This document shows, in pieces, positions 15,954 to 25,299 of a DNA stretch of 64,000 nt. A program made the translations under genes and the position numbers. This stretch comes from Spirochaetaceae bacterium (lineage in GTDB: Bacteria; Spirochaetota; Spirochaetia; B11-G9). The notes below the pieces were generated by a model. That model saw nothing but the letters and a program-made list of their open reading frames with translations, had not been told where the DNA came from and did not search any database. Within the stretch, counting starts at the first letter, position 1, and each line of letters begins with the position of its first letter. The stretch is from positions 1 through 64,000 of the forward strand of contig WGCU01000083.1 in NCBI GenBank assembly GCA_015493635.1, in the 5' to 3' direction.

Positions 15954-17027
15954 ATGAGTTATTCCTTGCAGTTTGTTATTGCAGCTTCCTCGGCCATGGC
16001 ATTAAACGCGGTTATTATTCCTCTCCTGATAAAACTTGCCGTTAAATTCGGCTGGTACGACAACGAGAATGAACGGAAAATCCATACGGGCAACATTCCC
16101 CGGATAGGCGGTGTCGGTATTGCCGTTTCTTTTTTCACCGTGATTCTGCTTTTTTTTCTTGTTAAAAGCTTTATCTGTAAAGATACCGGTATTATGCGTA
16201 CATTTTTACATGGCTACTGGGCATTCTTTGCGGGGGCTGCCGCTATTAATATTATCGGCCTGCTGGACGATTTCACTGACCTGCGGCCCCTGTACAAACT
16301 CTTCGGTCAGATGATTATGGCCCTCTTTATTATTCTTTCCGGTTACTATTTTAAAAGTTTCTACCTCCCGTTTTTTAATGTAACGGTTACCAATGTGCTT
16401 TTGGGGAAGCTTGTTACCTTTATCTGGATTGTAGGTGTTACCAATGCGGTTAACCTTATAGACGGGCTGGACGGTCTTTCCAGCGGCACCACCGGTATAG
16501 CGGCATTTTTTATCGGTCTTGCGGCCTTTGCCACAGGAAACGTAAATCAGGCTATTCTTGTTTTTATTCTTTTCGGGTCGGTGATGGGCTTTTTACTGTA
16601 CAACTTTCCGCCGGCAAAACTTTTTATGGGTGATTCGGGTTCGCTCTTTATCGGATTTGTCCTTTCGGTTCTACCTCTCTATGCTCTTAAGGGAACCATA
16701 ACCCCTTACACCCTGATCCTTTCAATTTCCTTTCTCTTTATTCCAATTCTGGACACCCTGGCGGCAATTATCCGAAGGAAGATAAAGGGGGTTCCATTCC
16801 ATTCCCCCGACAGGGAACATCTCCACCATAAGCTGCTTTCCCTCGGCTTCTCCAACCGCCGGGTACTATTAATTGTTTATTCAGTAACGTTTGTTCTTTC
16901 CCTTGCTGCCTATCTTTTTACCCTTACGGGAAACAGGGGCTATATCTCTGTTCTCATGGTGCTCTGGGTTCTTTTTACCGGTCTCTACATCCTGCTTGCG
17001 GTTAAAGTAAAAAACAACGCCCGGTAG
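15954..17027 (+). CDS. wecA: Undecaprenyl-phosphate N-acetylhexosaminyl-1-phosphate transferase (WecA family)
   Basis: A polytopic inner-membrane enzyme of the PNPT (MraY/WecA) superfamily. It starts the lipid-linked repeat unit by moving GlcNAc-1-P, or a related sugar phosphate, from UDP to undecaprenyl phosphate. Motifs seen: LLDDFTDLRPLYKLFGQ, the NLIDGLDGL motif, FMGDSGSLFIGF, and the WecA-type HSPDREHLHHKLL in the last cytoplasmic loop, which separates it from MraY. The length of 357 residues is typical. It has its own promoter upstream and belongs with wzz/wza in the plus-strand half of the polysaccharide locus. Confidence 0.9.
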   Translation: MSYSLQFVIAASSAMALNAVIIPLLIKLAVKFGWYDNENERKIHTGNIPRIGGVGIAVSFFTVILLFFLVKSFICKDTGIMRTFLHGYWAFFAGAAAINIIGLLDDFTDLRPLYKLFGQMIMALFIILSGYYFKSFYLPFFNVTVTNVLLGKLVTFIWIVGVTNAVNLIDGLDGLSSGTTGIAAFFIGLAAFATGNVNQAILVFILFGSVMGFLLYNFPPAKLFMGDSGSLFIGFVLSVLPLYALKGTITPYTLILSISFLFIPILDTLAAIIRRKIKGVPFHSPDREHLHHKLLSLGFSNRRVLLIVYSVTFVLSLAAYLFTLTGNRGYISVLMVLWVLFTGLYILLAVKVKNNAR

Positions 17028-17051
17028 AGGCAGATACCGGTTTGGCCTTTT
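17021..17051 (+). terminator. Weak hairpin at the end of the wecA-like gene
   Basis: CCGGTA (17021-17026) and TACCGG (17035-17040) form a six-base stem that overlaps the stop codon, followed by TTTGGCCTTTT. The stem is short and the T-run interrupted, so termination here is only possible. Confidence 0.3.
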
Positions 17052-17151
17052 ATAAAAACTTGAGCACACCCATAAAAACGGTTATAACACTGAAACCTGT
17101 TCCGATGGTCCACTACAGCCGGGAAAACCGTCTGTCCATGTAGTACTGCAT
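17050..17151 (-). pseudogene. Possible small membrane protein gene broken by an amber codon
   Basis: Directly after thyX on the same strand, an ATG at 17151 opens MQYYMDRRFSRL, then TAG, then WTIGTGFSVITVFMGVLKFL and TAA. The second half is a good single membrane helix. If the TAG was once TGG, the product would be a 33-residue membrane protein. I do not recognise a family; the frame may also be chance. Confidence 0.3.
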
Positions 17152-17167
17152 ATCTTCATTTTTTTAA

Positions 17168-17989
17168 TTATTTTAATTTTGCAAGGAAAATCTCTTTTGC
17201 CCTTCCTGAAAGAGAATTTTGTCCCCCTGCAAGCATTTCCTTCAGAGCATTTTTCTCTTCTGCCGAAAAGGTTACCCCTCCGAGCTTGTGTTTCTCGAAA
17301 GACCGGACTGCCATGGGGGTAATTTTCTTTATAATACCAAAGATAACCTCCGCGTAGTCCCTGATCTCTTTCTGGGCATGGGCATCCATCCGCAGTTTTA
17401 AAAAGTGAAAAAGGTTATGCAGATCCATCTGCCAGTACCATTCGGTATAGAGGCTTAGGGGGAGATTTATCCTTGCAATCTCCCGGGCTATTCCCCTTTC
17501 CAGCAGTTCGGTATAAGTTCCGTAGGCCCGTTGCTGATCCTCTTCCAGCAGCTGCCGGACCTCAAGCTGGATTTTTTCCGGTACCGGTTCATCCTGCCGT
17601 CCCTGTTTGTTATCCTCACTCTGAAAGGCGATGTCGCAGCCTGCGGGTATGTAGAACTCGTTTTTCATAACACTGTACCGGCCGGAAATCTCATTTACCT
17701 TGGCTGTCCGGTGCCGTATCCACTGCCGGGCAACAAAGATGGGCATTTTCAGATGAAAGGTAAAGCTTACCTGCTCGAAAGGAGAGGTATGATCGTTGCG
17801 GAGAAGATAATCGATAAGTCCCTGATCCTGACGGTAACTTTTTGTTCCCTCTCCATAGGAAACCCGCGCGGCCTGTACAATTCTGGAATCATCACCAAAA
17901 TAATCCACCAGGCGGACAAACCCTTTATCAAGAACCTTAAACTCTTTATCAAGCAGTGCTTCAGCTTCCGGAACAGTACAATGAGCCAT
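17168..17989 (-). CDS. thyX: Flavin-dependent thymidylate synthase
   Basis: Makes dTMP from dUMP with methylenetetrahydrofolate, FAD and NAD(P)H. The ThyX motif is RHRTAKVNEISGRYS at about residues 92-106. The family consensus is RHRxxSxNExSxR; Lys replaces the first Ser. The Arg, His, Asn, Glu and Tyr positions used for dUMP and FAD binding are kept. At 273 residues it is slightly longer than the ~220-250 of many family members. A GGAGATGAC site precedes the ATG. It is a single gene, convergent with wecA. Confidence 0.92.
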   Translation of the reverse strand: MAHCTVPEAEALLDKEFKVLDKGFVRLVDYFGDDSRIVQAARVSYGEGTKSYRQDQGLIDYLLRNDHTSPFEQVSFTFHLKMPIFVARQWIRHRTAKVNEISGRYSVMKNEFYIPAGCDIAFQSEDNKQGRQDEPVPEKIQLEVRQLLEEDQQRAYGTYTELLERGIAREIARINLPLSLYTEWYWQMDLHNLFHFLKLRMDAHAQKEIRDYAEVIFGIIKKITPMAVRSFEKHKLGGVTFSAEEKNALKEMLAGGQNSLSGRAKEIFLAKLK

Positions 17990-18057
17990 CTGTCATCTCC
18001 TTATTTTCTCCTTTGTTAGTAACAGTGTACCGGTTTTTCTTTGTTTCAACAACAACT

Positions 18058-18795
18058 TCAGATGCGGCCCATCCGGCCCAAAAGTACCGCGAGGCCTGCC
18101 GAACAGGCGGTTTCTGTTCTCAGTATCCGCTCACCAAGGCTTAAAGGGGTAAATCCCCGTTTGTTAAAAAGCTCCCGCTCCCTGTCCGACCAACCCCGCT
18201 CCGACCCTATTGCCAGAAGAACCGATGAACACGGAGGGGTGTATTCAGACATCCGTCCGCAGGGGTGCACATTATCAAGCACAACAAGATCCATCTCTGT
18301 GCCTGCCGTCTCCGTACCGGGGGGAACAGCTTCCAGAACAGACGCGACATCAGGGAAAAAAAGTACTCCGGGAACGGCGGTGGATCCCGACTGCTGGGCG
18401 CCGTCGGTAAGGTACTTTCTGTATTCACCGGTTTTCCACAGGTTACTCACACGGTAGGACCGCTCACCGGTATCGGTCCCGGTAAATATGATCCGCTCAA
18501 CACCAAGGCTTGCCGCTTCACGCAGGATCCGTTTTGAACTTATCGGCCGGGTGTAACCGACAAGAAGGGTTACCGGATAAAGCGCCTTTTTATCCGCGGT
18601 TTTTTCCCAGGAAAGAGAGACGGCTTCAGGGGTAATGCTCTCTATCCGGCAGATCCCCGAGGGGCCGTTTACAAGACCGCACCTGAAGATATCTCCTTCG
18701 GTAAGCTTGAGGATTTTTAGTATATGCCGGGCTCTTTCATCCTGCCGTGACAGTTCAGCAGGAATGGTTTCCCCTTCAAAAAGAATGATGTTCAA
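18058..18795 (-). CDS. rsmE: 16S rRNA m3U1498 methyltransferase
   Basis: A SPOUT-family enzyme that methylates N3 of U1498 in 16S rRNA using SAM. It has an N-terminal PUA-like segment (residues ~1-70, with RHILKILKLTEGDIFRC) and a C-terminal knot region with LLAIGSERGWSDRERELF and PLSLGERILRTETAC, the SAM-binding loop of RsmE. Its 245 residues are standard. The start has an AGGGGGA site. It is divergent from the ABC exporter genes, with 66 bp between the starts. Confidence 0.92.
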   Translation of the reverse strand: MNIILFEGETIPAELSRQDERARHILKILKLTEGDIFRCGLVNGPSGICRIESITPEAVSLSWEKTADKKALYPVTLLVGYTRPISSKRILREAASLGVERIIFTGTDTGERSYRVSNLWKTGEYRKYLTDGAQQSGSTAVPGVLFFPDVASVLEAVPPGTETAGTEMDLVVLDNVHPCGRMSEYTPPCSSVLLAIGSERGWSDRERELFNKRGFTPLSLGERILRTETACSAGLAVLLGRMGRI

Positions 18796-18861
18796 TGCCG
18801 TCCCCCTGACATACTTTACTATCTATTGATTGTACAATGCAATGATGCTAAGGTCTTTGGT

Positions 18862-20592
18862 ATGTTAAAAGAGTTCAGGACGCTCCTGCCTTTCGCGAAA
18901 AAATATACGTCCGCCTATCTTGCCGGCCTCATCTGCCTTCTTGTAACTGACGCCGGGGAGCTGTATATTCCCATGCTTATAAAAAAGGCAGTTGACACCA
19001 TAACCGGCGGCAGTTTTGAACCTTCCGCTCTGCTGCACCTTATGGGAATAATGCTTGCGGCAGCCGCGGGAATCGGCGCCGCACGGTTTGGATGGCGCTT
19101 TTTTATTATCGGGTCTTCCCGGCGGATTGAGAGAGACCTCAGGGAAAGGCTTTTCAGCCATCTTCTTACCCTGTCTCCCTCCTACTTCAGCACCATGAAA
19201 ACCGGCGACCTCATGGCCCGGGCAACGAACGATATGCGTGCTGTCCGCAGAGCATCAGGAATGGCCCTCGTAGCTTTTATCGACGGAACCTTTCTTTCAG
19301 TGGCAATTATCATTATCCTCTTTTCACGGTATGGGAAACTTGCTCTTATTACCATTTTACCCCTCCCCTTTATAACCCTTATCATTCTGTTTGCCGGAAA
19401 GCTTATCAGAAAATACTTTAAGGGTGTGCAGGAGGGGTTCTCTCTCCTTACCGAGGGAGTCCGGGAAACCTTTTCCGGTATCCGGGTCGTTAAAGCGTTT
19501 ACCAGAGAATCCTTTTTCAAAGACACATTTTATAAACTCAACGAAAACTATAAAGACCGGAACATGCGGCTTGTGCGGTTATGGGGGTTTTTCTTTCCCC
19601 TAATAACGTTCATCTCCGGCCTTTCCATCATGCTCCTTCTCGTGTTCGGGGGTATTGCCGTTATCCATAAAACAATTACCGCCGGCGATTTTACCGCGCT
19701 TATAAGCTACCTGACCATGCTCCGGTGGCCGGTTATGGGAATGGGATTTACCGTTAACATGCTGCAGCGGGGGGCGGCTTCCATGGCCCGCATAAACGAG
19801 ATTCTTGATGCAGAGCCCGGCATTACCTCTCCCCTGTCTCCGGTACCCGGAACCCCAAAGGGGAGTATTGAAATAAAGAATCTCCGGTTTACTTTCAGCG
19901 GTTCAAAAAAGGAGACGCTGTCCGGAATAAATCTTACGGTTCCCGAAGGGGAGACCCTTGGTATTCTCGGCAGAACAGGCGCCGGGAAATCGACACTGAT
20001 ACGGCTCCTTCCCCGGCTTATTGATCCTCCCCGGGGAACAATTTTCATCGGCGGAACCGATATTCTGGACTATGAGCTTTCCCCGCTGCGGTCGTCCATA
20101 GCGTTTGTTCCCCAGGATACCTTTCTCTTTTCCGCCTCGATCAAGGAAAATATCACGTTCAGCCGGCCAGAAGCGGACGAAAGAGAGGTTCAGAATCTTT
20201 TAAAGCTGACAACTCTGGACCGGGACCTGACGGATTTTCCCCGGGGATGGGATACGGAAGCCGGTGAGCGGGGAGTAACCCTCTCCGGAGGGCAGAAACA
20301 GCGGATTGCCCTGGCCCGGGCGCTTTTAGCCGAGTCACCGGTTATTATCCTTGATGATGCCTTCTCGGCAGTGGACACGGAAACTGAACAGAATATTCTG
20401 GAGGGTTTTTTCAGGTTGAGGGCCCGCAGAACAAACATTATAGTCTCCCACCGGGTATCGACCCTGCACCGCTGCAGCCGGATAGCGGTTCTTGAAAAGG
20501 GCACTATTATCCAGCACGGTACCCATGAAGAGCTTATGCGTACTCCGGGGCTCTACCGGGAGATAGCCATACTTCAGGGGGAAACGGATTGA
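18862..20592 (+). CDS. Heterodimeric ABC exporter subunit A (degenerate ATP site)
   Basis: An exporter half with six membrane helices (residues ~1-300) and an ATPase domain. I prefer the ATG at 18862 (MLKEFRTLLPF, with AAGG upstream) over one 36 bases earlier. Walker A is GRTGAGKST and the signature is the canonical LSGGQKQRIALARAL. The Walker B end is ILDDAFSAVD: Asp replaces the catalytic Glu. This matches the degenerate partner in TM287/288- or BmrCD-type heterodimers. The stop overlaps the next gene's TTG start (TTGA). Substrate unknown; these exporters carry drugs, lipids or peptides. Confidence 0.88.
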   Translation: MLKEFRTLLPFAKKYTSAYLAGLICLLVTDAGELYIPMLIKKAVDTITGGSFEPSALLHLMGIMLAAAAGIGAARFGWRFFIIGSSRRIERDLRERLFSHLLTLSPSYFSTMKTGDLMARATNDMRAVRRASGMALVAFIDGTFLSVAIIIILFSRYGKLALITILPLPFITLIILFAGKLIRKYFKGVQEGFSLLTEGVRETFSGIRVVKAFTRESFFKDTFYKLNENYKDRNMRLVRLWGFFFPLITFISGLSIMLLLVFGGIAVIHKTITAGDFTALISYLTMLRWPVMGMGFTVNMLQRGAASMARINEILDAEPGITSPLSPVPGTPKGSIEIKNLRFTFSGSKKETLSGINLTVPEGETLGILGRTGAGKSTLIRLLPRLIDPPRGTIFIGGTDILDYELSPLRSSIAFVPQDTFLFSASIKENITFSRPEADEREVQNLLKLTTLDRDLTDFPRGWDTEAGERGVTLSGGQKQRIALARALLAESPVIILDDAFSAVDTETEQNILEGFFRLRARRTNIIVSHRVSTLHRCSRIAVLEKGTIIQHGTHEELMRTPGLYREIAILQGETD

Positions 20593-22352
20593 AAGAAGAG
20601 GTTATTGTAAACAAAATAGATCTTGAGATTCTAAAGCGGCTGCTGGCATATACCCGTCCCTACCTGCTTCAGGTTATTACCGCGACCGCCGCGCTTCTTA
20701 TTGCAACAGGGGCGGAGCTTCTTATGCCGGTTATCATGCAGAAAGCAATTGACTCTGACATTCTTGTTTCTTCCCCCGATATCGCCGCCCTTAAGATAAA
20801 GGGCCTTCTCTATTTCTTTCTTCTTGCCGGGGGCCTTGTTTTTTCCTTCCTCCAGGTCTATCTGATGGCGTACACGGGCCAGGGAGTCATGGAGGATATC
20901 AGACTGAAACTCTACAATCATACGGTACGCCAGTCCTTAAGTTTTCTGGGGCAGACCCCTGTGGGCAGTCTTGTAAGCAGAATCACCAACGACGTAGAAA
21001 CCCTGAACGAATTTTTTACCTCTGTGGCGGCTTCGGTTTTAAAGGATGTGAGCCTTATTGCCGGTGTTCTTGTAACCATCTTCTTTCTTAATTCGAAGCT
21101 TGCCCTTATAACGGTTCTTACGGTACCTCCTGTCTTTATTGCCGCCAAGGTTTTCCGCCTCCAGGCACGGGAAGCGTACCGGAAAGTGAGAAGCTCCGTT
21201 TCAGCAGTTAACGCTTTCCTTTCAGAACACATTGCCGGAATGGATATTGTTCAGATGTTTGGAAAGGGAACCTCCGTCCGGCAGCTGTTTCAGAAGCAGA
21301 ACGGAAAACTTCTCAAAGCGAACCTTGCGGAGCTGTATGTCTTTGCGTTTTTCAGACCCCTCATGAACCTTTTTACCTCTGTTACATTGGGGATTGTCAT
21401 CTATTTCGGAGGAAACGGTGTCCTGCATCACTCCCTCTCTCTCGGTGTCCTTATTGCCTTTATCAGTCTTATTCAGAAGTTTTACCGCCCTATTCTCGAT
21501 TTCGCGGAGAAGTTCACCATACTGCAGTCTGCCATGGCGGGAGGAGAACGGGTTTTCACTCTTATGGATGAGAGTGATAGCATTGAAGATACGGGAGAGG
21601 AAACGCTGCTGCAGCCGGTAAAGGGAGAACTTGAATTCAGGGATGTTTCTTTTTCCTACCGAAAGGGGGAACCGGTACTGCGGAACCTCTCTTTCAAGGT
21701 TGCACCGGGGGAAACAGCGGCGCTTGCGGGGTATACGGGAGCGGGGAAAACAACAATTGCGAATCTGTTAACCCGGATGTGGGAGATTGATTCCGGAGAG
21801 ATCCTTCTCGACGGCAAGGATATCCGGTCGCTTCCCCTTGAAACCCTGCGCCGGACCATAATGCCGGTACAGCAGGATGTTTTCCTTTTCTCCGGTACCA
21901 TCAGGGGAAATATCGATATGGGTTCCGGACTGGATGACCGGGGAATTGAACATGCCGCGCGTCTTGCCCAGGCCCATTCCTTTATTGAAAAACTTCCCGG
22001 AGGCTACCTGTTCACATTGAATGAGGGAGCATCCAACATCTCCACCGGCCAGCGGCAGCTAATATCCTTTGCCAGGGCACTTGCCCGGAATCCCCGGGTT
22101 ATCATTCTGGATGAAGCAACGGGCAGCATAGATACCGAAACGGAGAAGCGTATCCAGAAAGCCATAGAAACCCTTATGGAGAACCGGACCTCTCTCGTTA
22201 TCGCCCACCGGCTCTCCACCATCCGCCACGCGGACAGAATACTGGTCCTCAGCAGAGGGATGCTTGTCGAGGAAGGAACACATGACGAACTTCTCCGGCA
22301 GGAAGGGCTTTACTACAACCTTTACAAGCTTCAGTATGATACCGAAAACTAA
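20589..22352 (+). CDS. Heterodimeric ABC exporter subunit B (canonical catalytic Glu)
   Basis: The partner of the preceding subunit. It starts at a TTG that overlaps the previous stop. It has six membrane helices, Walker A GYTGAGKTT and Walker B IILDEATGSID with the catalytic Glu, but a divergent signature, ISTGQRQLISFARAL, in place of LSGGQ. Signature and Walker B defects are thus complementary between the two subunits, leaving one competent ATP site and one degenerate site per dimer. This is direct support for an obligate heterodimer. Confidence 0.88.
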   Translation: MKEEVIVNKIDLEILKRLLAYTRPYLLQVITATAALLIATGAELLMPVIMQKAIDSDILVSSPDIAALKIKGLLYFFLLAGGLVFSFLQVYLMAYTGQGVMEDIRLKLYNHTVRQSLSFLGQTPVGSLVSRITNDVETLNEFFTSVAASVLKDVSLIAGVLVTIFFLNSKLALITVLTVPPVFIAAKVFRLQAREAYRKVRSSVSAVNAFLSEHIAGMDIVQMFGKGTSVRQLFQKQNGKLLKANLAELYVFAFFRPLMNLFTSVTLGIVIYFGGNGVLHHSLSLGVLIAFISLIQKFYRPILDFAEKFTILQSAMAGGERVFTLMDESDSIEDTGEETLLQPVKGELEFRDVSFSYRKGEPVLRNLSFKVAPGETAALAGYTGAGKTTIANLLTRMWEIDSGEILLDGKDIRSLPLETLRRTIMPVQQDVFLFSGTIRGNIDMGSGLDDRGIEHAARLAQAHSFIEKLPGGYLFTLNEGASNISTGQRQLISFARALARNPRVIILDEATGSIDTETEKRIQKAIETLMENRTSLVIAHRLSTIRHADRILVLSRGMLVEEGTHDELLRQEGLYYNLYKLQYDTEN

Positions 22353-22372
22353 AAATATTTTTGGTTTTCCCC

Positions 22373-22401
22373 TTGACAGTTGTGTGCAGATACAGTATAA
22401 C
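22373..22401 (+). promoter_or_regulatory. Sigma-70 promoter of trpB
   Basis: TTGACA (22373-22378), 17-base spacer, TATAAC (22396-22401). It lies 21 bases after the ABC exporter stop, so trpB is transcribed separately. Confidence 0.8.
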
Positions 22402-22402
22402 T

Positions 22403-22438
22403 GTTTCTACAAAGAGTAACGTTTCTACACAAAGAAAC
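22403..22438 (+). promoter_or_regulatory. Tandem 18-bp operator-like repeats in the trpB leader
   Basis: Two head-to-tail 18-mers directly after the -10 box: GTTTCTACAAAGAGTAAC (22403-22420) and GTTTCTACACAAAGAAAC (22421-22438). The second is an inverted repeat with arms GTTTCT/AGAAAC; the first keeps GTT/AAC ends. Their position over the transcription start fits a repressor site, possibly tryptophan-responsive. No regulator gene is nearby. Confidence 0.55.
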
Positions 22439-22458
22439 TTTCAGATAAGGAGACAATT

Positions 22459-23676
22459 ATGAGTACTGCGGAACTGGTTCACATCCCAAATAAAGAAGGA
22501 TACTTTGGCGAGTACGGAGGGAGCTTTCTTCCTCCGGAGCTCCAGAAGATAATGGCGGAGATAACAGAAGAATACAACGCCATCCACGAAAGCGCTGAGT
22601 TTCAGGATGAACTGAAGGACCTGTATCAGCATTACGTCGGCCGTCCAAGTCCGATTTTCCACGCGAAAAGCCTTTCGAAGGAAGCCGGAGGTGCCCAGAT
22701 CTATTTCAAACGGGAGGATCTGAACCATACCGGAGCCCACAAGATAAATCATTGTCTGGGAGAAGCACTTCTTGCAAAAAAGATGGGCAAGAAAAAGGTT
22801 ATTGCTGAAACCGGTGCGGGACAGCACGGGGTTGCCCTTGCAACAGCAGCGGCACTCCTCGGCCTTGAATGCGACATCTACATGGGTGAGGTTGATATTG
22901 TAAAGGAACATCCTAATGTTATCCGCATGCAGATTCTCGGCGCCCGGGTTATTCCTGTATCAAGCGGGTTGAAAACCCTGAAAGAAGCGGTTGATGAAGC
23001 ATTCACCGCGTATGTTCAGGATCCGGTGTCCCAGTTCTATGCTATCGGTTCGGTCGTCGGGCCTCACCCCTTCCCCATGATGGTGCGGGATTTCCAGAGT
23101 GTTGTCGGTATTGAGGCGCGGCAGCAGTTTCAGGAAATGACGGGAAAACTTCCCGAGCATCTTGTGGCATGTGTCGGCGGAGGTTCCAATGCCATCGGCC
23201 TCTTTACGGCGTTTCTCGAGGATGAAGATATTAAAATATACGGTGTTGAACCAGCAGGTCTCAGTTTCAAGGACGGGGAACATGCGGCGACACTTACCCT
23301 GGGAAAACCCGGTGTTATCCATGGTTTCAGGTGTTACCTTCTACAGGATAACGAAGGGAACCCCCTCCCTGTTTACTCTGTTGCCAGCGGCCTTGATTAT
23401 CCGGGTGTCGGTCCTGAACACAGTTATCTGAAAGATATAGGCAGAATCCAGTACGAAACAATCAACGACAAGGAAGCTATTGACGCCTTCTTTAAACTTT
23501 CACGGGTAGAGGGAATTATTCCCGCTCTGGAAAGCGCCCATGCTGTTGCCTATGCGGTAAAACTGGCAAAAACACTTCCAAAGAATGAATCGATTCTCGT
23601 TAATCTGTCCGGCAGAGGAGACAAGGATATCGATTACGTTACGGACAAGTACGGAAAGAATTACGGTATAGAATGA
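22459..23676 (+). CDS. trpB: Tryptophan synthase beta chain
   Basis: A PLP enzyme that condenses indole with serine to give tryptophan. The PLP lysine is K95 in the motif HTGAHKIN. The AETGAGQHG segment and the phosphate-binding [10 protein letters not shown] loop are present. Its length of 405 residues and its sequence fit the TrpB1 type that normally pairs with TrpA. No trpA or other trp gene is in the window, so either trpA is elsewhere or the enzyme salvages indole. It has a good AAGGAG site, its own promoter, operator-like repeats upstream and a strong terminator downstream. Confidence 0.95.
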   Translation: MSTAELVHIPNKEGYFGEYGGSFLPPELQKIMAEITEEYNAIHESAEFQDELKDLYQHYVGRPSPIFHAKSLSKEAGGAQIYFKREDLNHTGAHKINHCLGEALLAKKMGKKKVIAETGAGQHGVALATAAALLGLECDIYMGEVDIVKEHPNVIRMQILGARVIPVSSGLKTLKEAVDEAFTAYVQDPVSQFYAIGSVVGPHPFPMMVRDFQSVVGIEARQQFQEMTGKLPEHLVACVGGGSNAIGLFTAFLEDEDIKIYGVEPAGLSFKDGEHAATLTLGKPGVIHGFRCYLLQDNEGNPLPVYSVASGLDYPGVGPEHSYLKDIGRIQYETINDKEAIDAFFKLSRVEGIIPALESAHAVAYAVKLAKTLPKNESILVNLSGRGDKDIDYVTDKYGKNYGIE

Positions 23677-23697
23677 TTTCTCCTTTAAAATAGTTTT

Positions 23698-23732
23698 GGA
23701 GCTGCCTGCAGGGAGGCAGCTCCTCCTTTTTT
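23698..23732 (+). terminator. Rho-independent terminator of trpB
   Basis: A perfect ten-base stem, GGAGCTGCCT (23698-23707) with AGGCAGCTCC (23714-23723), a six-base loop, then TCCTTTTTT. It ends the trpB transcript just before the convergent malQ. Confidence 0.92.
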
Positions 23733-23740
23733 CAGAAGTT

Positions 23741-25276
23741 TCATTCCAAACGGCCGTACATTGCCGCCATGGCCATGAACCGGGAGGCGGTAAAGCCGTT
23801 CATCCCTTCTTCCCCCATTTTCCAGGACCAGTTTGCATCCCCCACCGTGGAAGGAAGATTCATCCGGGCGCTGCTGTCAAGATCAAGAAGATCCTGCATG
23901 GGGAAAACAGCATAGAGGGCAACTGACCTCATCCCTTCCCGGATAAGATCCCAAACGATGTCATCATCGGGTCTTGCAAGGTACCGGCGCACAAGATCAC
24001 GTTCACCATCGGAGAGCGACCGGTACCATCCCCGGGTGGTATCATTATCATGGGTTCCGGTATACACCACGGCATTGCGGGTATAATGAAAGGGGAGGAA
24101 ACTGTTCGCTGTATTGAGCTTTCCCTTCCCGTCATATTCAAATGCAAACTGCAGAACTTTCATTCCGGGAAATCCGAACCGGTCTCGAAGCGCGTTTACC
24201 TCTTTTGTTATGACACCGAGATCCTCCGCGAGAATTGGAATATCTCCAAGCTGCTGCTGCACCGCTTCAAAGAGTTTTTCTCCGGGGGCCTTTACCCACC
24301 TGCCGTTTTCGGCAGTTTCCGCCCCGGCCGGTATTTCCCAGCAGGCTTCAAACCCTCTGAAATGGTCAATCCTGATAATGTCAACCATCTTCAGCAGGCC
24401 CTGTATCCTCCGTATCCACCATGAAAACCCGTCGGCTTCGTGAGCTTCCCACCGGTACAGGGGGTTCCCCCACAGCTGTCCGGTAGTACTGAAATAGTCC
24501 GGAGGAACACCGGAAACTACGGTAGGGATACCGTCACTGTCCGCATGGAACAATGACCGGTCCGCCCAGAGGTCTGCACTCTCCGGGGATACAAAAATGG
24601 GTATATCACCGATAATCCTGATATTTCTGTCATTAACATACTTCTTCAGATTCTGCCACTGCTGGAAAAAGAAAAACTGTTCAGCCTTGACAATCTCAAT
24701 CCTGCTGCCGTATTCCGATGTCCACCGCTTCACCGCTGCTTTCCGGCGCAGCGCAATATCTTTGTCCCAGTATCTGTTCCATCGGGAATCGCTTACTTTT
24801 TCCTGAACCGCCTTCCGGTCAAAATATTCTTTTACGACAGAAAAGAGCGCAAAATCTTCAAGCCACCAGCTGTTTTCACGGCAGAACGTCTCAAACTTCT
24901 CATTTTTTGATTTCCGCAGAAAGGCTTCGGCGGCCTTCCCTATCAGCGGCATCTTCCATGACCGGACCGCGGCATAGTTGACCCTTCCCGTTTTTTCACA
25001 GGGAGGATTCTGCAGCTGCGAATCAGAAAGAAGCCCATCCTGAACAAGCATTTCAAGGCTGATAAGGTATGGATTTCCCGCAAAGGTGGACAGAGAGGCA
25101 TAGGGAGATTCTCCGTAGCCTGTAGGGCCGAGAGGAAGGACCTGCCAGAGCCGTGCTCCCGCTTGGTTAAGAAAGTCTGCAAAACGGTATGCGGCCGGAC
25201 CCAAATCTCCGATGCAGTACGATGATGGAAGCGATGTGGGATGCATAAGAATCCCTGCGGAACGCTGAACAGTCAT
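23741..25276 (-). CDS. malQ: 4-alpha-glucanotransferase
   Basis: A GH77 amylomaltase that transfers maltosyl and longer glucan units between oligosaccharides and releases glucose. Motifs: RIDHFRGFEACWEIP (catalytic Asp nucleophile region), ILAEDLGVI (acid/base Glu) and GTHDNDTTRGW. The 511 residues are the normal bacterial length. It begins MTVQRSAGILMHPTSLPSSY, the typical GH77 start, with a GGAG site. It is transcribed away from carD; its end is convergent with trpB. Confidence 0.95.
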   Translation of the reverse strand: MTVQRSAGILMHPTSLPSSYCIGDLGPAAYRFADFLNQAGARLWQVLPLGPTGYGESPYASLSTFAGNPYLISLEMLVQDGLLSDSQLQNPPCEKTGRVNYAAVRSWKMPLIGKAAEAFLRKSKNEKFETFCRENSWWLEDFALFSVVKEYFDRKAVQEKVSDSRWNRYWDKDIALRRKAAVKRWTSEYGSRIEIVKAEQFFFFQQWQNLKKYVNDRNIRIIGDIPIFVSPESADLWADRSLFHADSDGIPTVVSGVPPDYFSTTGQLWGNPLYRWEAHEADGFSWWIRRIQGLLKMVDIIRIDHFRGFEACWEIPAGAETAENGRWVKAPGEKLFEAVQQQLGDIPILAEDLGVITKEVNALRDRFGFPGMKVLQFAFEYDGKGKLNTANSFLPFHYTRNAVVYTGTHDNDTTRGWYRSLSDGERDLVRRYLARPDDDIVWDLIREGMRSVALYAVFPMQDLLDLDSSARMNLPSTVGDANWSWKMGEEGMNGFTASRFMAMAAMYGRLE

Positions 25277-25299
25277 TTTATTCTCCAGAAGCTGACCCT

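Noticed and set aside
20589-22352. Treating the divergent ABC signature (ISTGQ) as a damaged gene
   Set aside because: It is complementary to the Asp-for-Glu change in subunit A and matches the known asymmetric heterodimeric exporters.
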